From Flavicella sp965243265 (GTDB taxonomy: Bacteria > Bacteroidota > Bacteroidia > Flavobacteriales > Flavobacteriaceae), in assembly GCA_965243265.1 (NCBI GenBank), contig CBDEUL010000009.1:36149-100148 (forward strand): 64,000 nucleotides of DNA, read 5' to 3'. The notes below the pieces were generated by a model. It did no database searches. It was not told where the DNA came from and saw only the letters and a list, made by a program, of their open reading frames with translations. Positions 60,094 to 64,000 of the stretch are shown here, in pieces (the first letter of the stretch is position 1; the number at the start of each line of letters is the position of its first letter). A program made the position numbers and the translations under genes.

Positions 60094-60126
60094 TTTTGCA
60101 TATAACAAAACAATGTTTTACATTTG
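60094..60126 (+). promoter_or_regulatory. Predicted promoter for the HTH regulator gene
   Basis: TTTTG (60094-60098), 20-bp spacer, TACATTTG (60119-60126). Full Bacteroidota consensus. The start site would fall near 60133, giving a 15-nt leader to the ATG at 60148. Confidence 0.6.
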
Positions 60127-60133
60127 TAAAACA
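60114..60133. promoter_or_regulatory. Palindromic operator candidate over the HTH gene promoter
   Basis: TGTTTTAC-ATTT-GTAAAACA, a perfect 8-bp dyad with a 4-bp centre that covers the -7 element. Binding here would block RNA polymerase, which fits autorepression by the HTH protein encoded directly downstream (inference). Confidence 0.55.
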
Positions 60134-60147
60134 AACAAACATTCACA

Positions 60148-60549
60148 ATGTTAAACAATAAAGAGTTTTCTTTTAGACTGAAAAAAATAATAGATTTTAA
60201 CGCTCTTTCAGCATCTTCTTTCGCTGATAAAATCAACGTTCCTCGCTCTAGCATCTCTCATATTTTATCTGGAAGAAACAAACCAAGTCTAGATTTTGTA
60301 CTAAAAGTTACAGACACTTTTAAAGAAGTAGATCTCTACTGGTTGTTAAATGGTATTGGAAATTTCCCATCAACAGATTCTTCTCCTACTCCAACTTCAC
60401 CTCCTAAAAATTTATCTGAAAAAAAAACGCTAAAAGAAAAACCAACTGAAGAAGAAAAAATCACAGAAAGTAATAACATCACAGAAATAGAATCTGTATT
60501 GATTTTTTACAAAGACGGAACTTTCAAAGAATTTAAAAACAGAGGCTAA
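60148..60549 (+). CDS. XRE-family HTH transcriptional regulator
   Basis: This 133-residue protein has an N-terminal lambda-repressor-type HTH (about 10-65; SASSFADKINVPRSSISHILSGRNKPSLDFVLKVTDTF), then DLYWLLNGIGNFP, common to this group. A Pro/Thr/Glu-rich linker (about 76-110) and a short C-terminal ESVLIFYKDGTFKEF follow. It has no phage-like neighbours. It sits on a full promoter match overlapped by a perfect dyad. It is divergent from the M14 gene and is a plausible regulator of itself and possibly of that gene. Confidence 0.85.
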   Translation: MLNNKEFSFRLKKIIDFNALSASSFADKINVPRSSISHILSGRNKPSLDFVLKVTDTFKEVDLYWLLNGIGNFPSTDSSPTPTSPPKNLSEKKTLKEKPTEEEKITESNNITEIESVLIFYKDGTFKEFKNRG

Positions 60550-60691
60550 TTTCCCCCTATACTTCTCTAAACAATAATTTTCCACTCTTTTTAAGACAAA
60601 AACACATCTTCTCCCTATCAACATATTATTCACTCAAAATAAAGACAAGAAAAACACCTTAAAACAAGTATTCTCCTATTGAACAAAAAAA

Positions 60692-60712
60692 ATACCGAGA
60701 AATTCTCGGTAT
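60692..60712 (-). terminator. Terminator after the M1 aminopeptidase gene
   Basis: ATACCGAGA (60692-60700) pairs with TCTCGGTAT (60704-60712) with A run on the plus strand before it, serving the leftward gene 36 bp away. Confidence 0.75.
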
Positions 60713-60747
60713 CAATTCTTTTAAAAAAGTTCAATTTCTACATAAAA

Positions 60748-63213
60748 TCAATTCACTAATTCCTCCAAACCTTCTCGAGCAATAGCCAACAATTGTCTTT
60801 TGTTTTTATTTTCTAACTCCTCTTGCTTATAAATCATTTCTCGAATCATCTGAATAGCCTTTAAATGAAAGCCGTACTGACGATACATATTTCCTTTTTC
60901 TACAAGATCACCAACCAATCCTCTAAAAGCTTCTACATTATCACTAACAGCAACCCACTCAAAAGCTTCTTTATACATTTTAACTGTGGCTGGATCTTTT
61001 ACCAAATACATTCCTTGAACAATATGTTTAGAAACAAAAGACATTTCCTCTCTATCTCTTGCCTCTAAATACATTTTAGACAAAGGAAAAGCAATTGTTT
61101 CTTTTACATTGTCTGGTAAGTTTTTCGCTTTTTCCAATGCCATATAATTATCTATATAATACAAAGCTTCTAAAGAATTCCCCCTCACAAGATTCGATTC
61201 GCTTTCAATACCTCTTAAAAAAATAGATTTATACTCATAATTAACCAACTTCCCCAAGACCTTAATTGCAGCTGCTTTCACAAAATTATTCTTTGCTGTT
61301 TTAGACATCAATTCTACTTTAGCAACAACATCTTTCTTTGCGTACTTATTTCCTAAATTTAATCTATCCAGTGCCAACACCTGCAATTCATAATAAGGAT
61401 CATCAATCGCTTCTACCAGTACTGAAAAATACTTTTTATCATCTTGGCTATTTGCTAATTTCTCAATAGCATTTTTCCTATCTATATAATGTTTTGCATG
61501 CCTGTATTCATAGGTTCCGTCTCGCAAAGATGTGTTTTCTATAAACTCTCCTAAGACTACATGATTGGCATTTACATGTATCCAATCTGGCTTTTCTCCA
61601 TAAGTAAATATAAACGACATTTGCTTTGAATCTACAAATAACTCTTGACTACTCACACTCTCCCCTTCGTGAATCTCAATCAATAGCGGAAAGTAAAACA
61701 CCCTCCCCAACTGTTCTAGATTTACAGTTACTGTATTTGCTAGAACATCATAATTATAAGTAACCGAAACTTCTGGGTGTCCTTCTCCATAAAACCATTG
61801 ATCAAAAAACCAATTCAAATCCAAACCTGTAACTTCCTCAAAAACAATTCGTAGCTGATGTACTTCTGCTGTTTTATACTGATACCTTGTTAAGTACTTT
61901 TGTAAACCCTCAAAAAAAGCTGCTTCCCCTATGTAGTTTTTTAACATATGCAATACAGCTCCTCCTTTATTATAACTCACGGCATCAAATAAATTTCCTT
62001 TTTCTAAATAATCAAACCTCACTAACGATTTTGATTTATTTTGAACATCTGAAAAATAGACTTGATTAGACTTATACAAATGTGCATCTGCCCTATCTTT
62101 CCCATACTCATGTAGCAACCATAAATACTCACTATAGTTTGCAAAGGATTCGTTCAGACTTAAATTACTCCAATTTTCAGTAGTCACTAAATTTCCGAAC
62201 CAATGATGAAACAATTCATGAGCTATTGTTGGCTCCCAAATATTTTGATCAATCAAATCTCCTTCTGACTGATAAGCCCCTTCTCCATGAACTACAGCTG
62301 TTGTATTTTCCATTGCTCCACTTACATAATCTCTTACAACTATTTGGCTATATTTATCCCAAACAAAATCAACCCCAGTTATCTCTGAGAAATAATCTAA
62401 CATCTTTGGTGTTTTTCCAAATATAGCTTTTGCCAATGGTTCATATTCTTTTTCTACATAATAACTCAACTCTTTTCCTCTCCAAGTATCTTTTACTATT
62501 GCAAAATCTCCAACTCCCATAAAAAATAAATACGGAGCATGTTTTTGATCCATTTTCCAATAATCAGTTCTTAAACCGTTTTCTTCCGTTTTTTCTGAAA
62601 CTAACTTACCATTAGACAGTGTCTTAAATTTATCTGGTACGGTAATAAAAAGTTCTTGTGATGTTTTTTGATTTGGCTTATCAATCGTAGGAAACCAACA
62701 GCTACTAGATGTTGGGGCTCCCTGAGTCCAAACTTGAACAAAATCTTTATCTGAATTTTGTTTGAATTTCACAAAATACAATCCTTTTGAAGAGGTTATT
62801 GCTTTGCTCGCAACTTGTTTTACTTTATCTGGGCGAGCCGTATATTTCACATATACATTTATAGAGTCTTGTTTAGTGTATTCTTTATTCAATTCAATAA
62901 ACAAATGTTCTCCATCATATCTATAACTCGAAGTTTTATCTTCTACCAACACTTTATGAATCAACATTCCTTTAGCATCTAAGGCTATTTTATTCAAAGT
63001 ATGATAATGAGGTTTTAACAAAAGCCATGCTTCTCCATACAGCTGTTCTTGTTCAAAATCTAAACTAACTTTTAATTTCGTATGCTCTAAATCAACGTCA
63101 CTTACAGAGTTATTAGCATTAATAAAACTAGATTTTTTAGGTGTATTTTGTGCTACTAAGAATGACGCACAAATAAAAAAGAAAAAGACAGCACTTCGTT
63201 TTTTAAAACTCAT
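60748..63213 (-). CDS. M1 family aminopeptidase (exported, PepN/ERAP-like)
   Basis: This 821-residue protein has a signal peptide (MSFKKRSAVFFFFICASFLVAQ), an N-terminal beta-domain (about 30-210), and the zinc aminopeptidase core with VSGAMENTTAVVHGEG (exopeptidase GAMEN motif) and HELFHHWFGNLVT (HExxH) followed by WSNLSLNESFANYSEYL with the third ligand. A C-terminal HEAT-like region (about 590-815) has DDPYYELQVLALDRL and FVKAAAIKVLGKLV. The ATG at 63213 is used. It has its own promoter and likely degrades peptides in the periplasm. Confidence 0.93.
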   Translation of the reverse strand: MSFKKRSAVFFFFICASFLVAQNTPKKSSFINANNSVSDVDLEHTKLKVSLDFEQEQLYGEAWLLLKPHYHTLNKIALDAKGMLIHKVLVEDKTSSYRYDGEHLFIELNKEYTKQDSINVYVKYTARPDKVKQVASKAITSSKGLYFVKFKQNSDKDFVQVWTQGAPTSSSCWFPTIDKPNQKTSQELFITVPDKFKTLSNGKLVSEKTEENGLRTDYWKMDQKHAPYLFFMGVGDFAIVKDTWRGKELSYYVEKEYEPLAKAIFGKTPKMLDYFSEITGVDFVWDKYSQIVVRDYVSGAMENTTAVVHGEGAYQSEGDLIDQNIWEPTIAHELFHHWFGNLVTTENWSNLSLNESFANYSEYLWLLHEYGKDRADAHLYKSNQVYFSDVQNKSKSLVRFDYLEKGNLFDAVSYNKGGAVLHMLKNYIGEAAFFEGLQKYLTRYQYKTAEVHQLRIVFEEVTGLDLNWFFDQWFYGEGHPEVSVTYNYDVLANTVTVNLEQLGRVFYFPLLIEIHEGESVSSQELFVDSKQMSFIFTYGEKPDWIHVNANHVVLGEFIENTSLRDGTYEYRHAKHYIDRKNAIEKLANSQDDKKYFSVLVEAIDDPYYELQVLALDRLNLGNKYAKKDVVAKVELMSKTAKNNFVKAAAIKVLGKLVNYEYKSIFLRGIESESNLVRGNSLEALYYIDNYMALEKAKNLPDNVKETIAFPLSKMYLEARDREEMSFVSKHIVQGMYLVKDPATVKMYKEAFEWVAVSDNVEAFRGLVGDLVEKGNMYRQYGFHLKAIQMIREMIYKQEELENKNKRQLLAIAREGLEELVN

Positions 63214-63234
63214 ATAAAACATGTATATCAAAAC

Positions 63235-63263
63235 CAAAAATACACATTTCAATGATTGACCAA
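63235..63263 (-). promoter_or_regulatory. Predicted promoter for the M1 aminopeptidase
   Basis: Minus strand: TTG (63263-63261), 18-bp spacer, TATTTTTG (63242-63235). Leader about 16 nt to the ATG at 63213. Confidence 0.5.
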
Positions 63264-63284
63264 TAGTTTTAATTGTTAAATCAA

Positions 63285-64000
63285 CTATTTATCATACTTC
63301 ACTTGCGTCATTAATTCTCCATACTTCTTTTCAGCATAAGCATACCCTTGCCCCCACCAGGCAGTCATCTTTTCTTTATCAAAAACCAAAGAGTTTGTTG
63401 TTAACACTATAGGTGTATAGTACATATTCAATTTTACATCTTTATTTTTTGCCGAAAGCTTCCCTATAGTCAAGTTATGTTTTTCTACATGTTCTAAAAC
63501 AAAATCAAACAAACTAGATAATAACGAAAAAGAGTTTTTTGCTGGCAAACGATTGTAATGATTCACTTCTGTATCCAAAATAATAACATCAATCTCTTTA
63601 GCCCCCATATTTATAGCTTCTCTAACAGGCACCAAACACCCGAAACCACCATCTGCATATTGAAAATTATCTTTCTCATAAACACTCATAAAGGGAACAT
63701 AATTACACGAGGCCCAAATCCAATTGCAAAAATCATCGTACGAGTAGTCTTTTAATAATTTATACTCCACTTTACTACTCGTTAAATTAGATACGGTTAC
63801 GACAATATCTTTATCTGACTGTTTTAATTCTTCGTAATAAGCTTTTGTTATATTTTTTCGAATCAGCTTTCGTAAATTTTTACTTTCACCAAAAGTTTTC
63901 CTTTTCTTTATAAAATTCCAAAGCACATTTAAGTGATTGATGGTAACCACTTTTTCTCCGTTTATTTTTTTTACATGAAAAGGGCAATTACTGAAAATAC
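63285..64000 (-). CDS. Patatin-like phospholipase (5' end outside window)
   Basis: The frame runs to the right edge without a start, so only the C-terminal 238 or so residues are seen. The segment contains WIWASCNYVPFMSVYEKDNFQYADGGFGCLVPV, with ADGGFG matching the catalytic Asp motif (DG-A/G) of patatin-like hydrolases. The GXSXG serine motif must lie beyond the window. A basic loop (about 60-85) and the end MTAWWGQGYAYAEKKY are typical of the group. A GTG at 63950 is inside the gene, not a start. Confidence 0.75.
   Translation of the reverse strand, partial: IFSNCPFHVKKINGEKVVTINHLNVLWNFIKKRKTFGESKNLRKLIRKNITKAYYEELKQSDKDIVVTVSNLTSSKVEYKLLKDYSYDDFCNWIWASCNYVPFMSVYEKDNFQYADGGFGCLVPVREAINMGAKEIDVIILDTEVNHYNRLPAKNSFSLLSSLFDFVLEHVEKHNLTIGKLSAKNKDVKLNMYYTPIVLTTNSLVFDKEKMTAWWGQGYAYAEKKYGELMTQVKYDK

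Noticed and set aside
59985..60161. 58-codon rightward frame in the intergenic region before the HTH gene
   Set aside because: Runs through the HTH promoter, dyad and start codon; composition looks like translated AT-rich DNA and no motif is present.
1..64000. CRISPR arrays, insertion sequences, prophage and rRNA
   Set aside because: No repeat arrays, transposases, integrases besides xerD, or rRNA sequence were seen; xerD is the core recombinase, not a mobile-element integrase.

Overview
The window is AT-rich chromosomal DNA of a Bacteroidota bacterium, almost certainly a marine-type member of the Flavobacteriaceae. The evidence is gldI, a Bat (aerotolerance) operon, bacillithiol deacetylase bshB1, a TonB receptor with a SusD-free lipoprotein partner, an exported arylsulfatase, and many promoters of the Bacteroidota form TTG-N18-20-TAnnTTTG. 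No rRNA, insertion sequence, prophage or CRISPR array was seen. It looks like stable core chromosome with short operons, hairpin terminators between them, and two tRNA genes (His, Val).

Layout. 1-5.8 kb: a leftward surface-glycan cluster (aroQ, ArnC-like glycosyltransferase, hexapeptide acyltransferase, flippase-like membrane protein, ATP-grasp ligase, RffA/WecE-type sugar aminotransferase, start of a GT-C-like membrane protein). 5.9-13.1 kb: housekeeping genes xerD, lpxK, a Nif3-like gene, a coiled-coil protein with a degenerate zinc ribbon, a DUF1761 protein, lgt, yidD, cysS. 13.3-17.7 kb: PAP2 phosphatase and three consecutive peptidyl-prolyl isomerase lipoproteins (a cyclophilin-FKBP fusion, an FKBP with a doubled N domain, GldI), then nrnA. 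17.8-25.4 kb: ndk, an M1 peptidase, an MFS transporter, an M48 lipoprotein, exported MsrB, a 61-residue Cys protein, ffh, folD. 25.4-33.2 kb: exported and outer-membrane proteins, an HMA protein, glyA, a HAD lipoprotein and an arylsulfatase.

33.2-39.7 kb holds the Bat operon: moxR, DUF58, a small membrane protein, batA, a batB-batC fusion and batD. The DUF58 gene is interrupted by a -1 frameshift at a T8 run followed by a slippery G-AAA-AAC and tandem TAG stops. This could be a sequence error, a phase-variable tract or programmed frameshifting. 39.8-44.4 kb: tRNA-His, a glutathione peroxidase-bshB1 pair joined by an ATGA overlap, a DUF2520 protein with kdsC, pcm, and a Gfo/Idh oxidoreductase.

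44.4-64 kb: an RND efflux operon (MFP, RND, TolC) followed by a tiny Lys-rich protein and YchJ; tRNA-Val; a TonB receptor with its lipoprotein and an upstream small Cys protein; a one-domain asparaginase; a DUF457 and a GNAT-like gene; a 54-codon gene coupled to nudK; an Lrp regulator; an M14 peptidase divergent from a HTH regulator across an intergenic region with related palindromes; a large M1 aminopeptidase; and the 3' part of a patatin-like gene.

The best leads are (1) the 0-5.4 kb cluster, which reads like an Arn-type lipid-linked 4-amino-sugar pathway with an ATP-grasp ligase as the N-modifying enzyme, (2) the DUF58 frameshift, (3) the peroxidase-bacillithiol coupling, and (4) the HTH regulator with its operator-like dyads. 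All calls come from reading the sequence and from family knowledge; no search was run.
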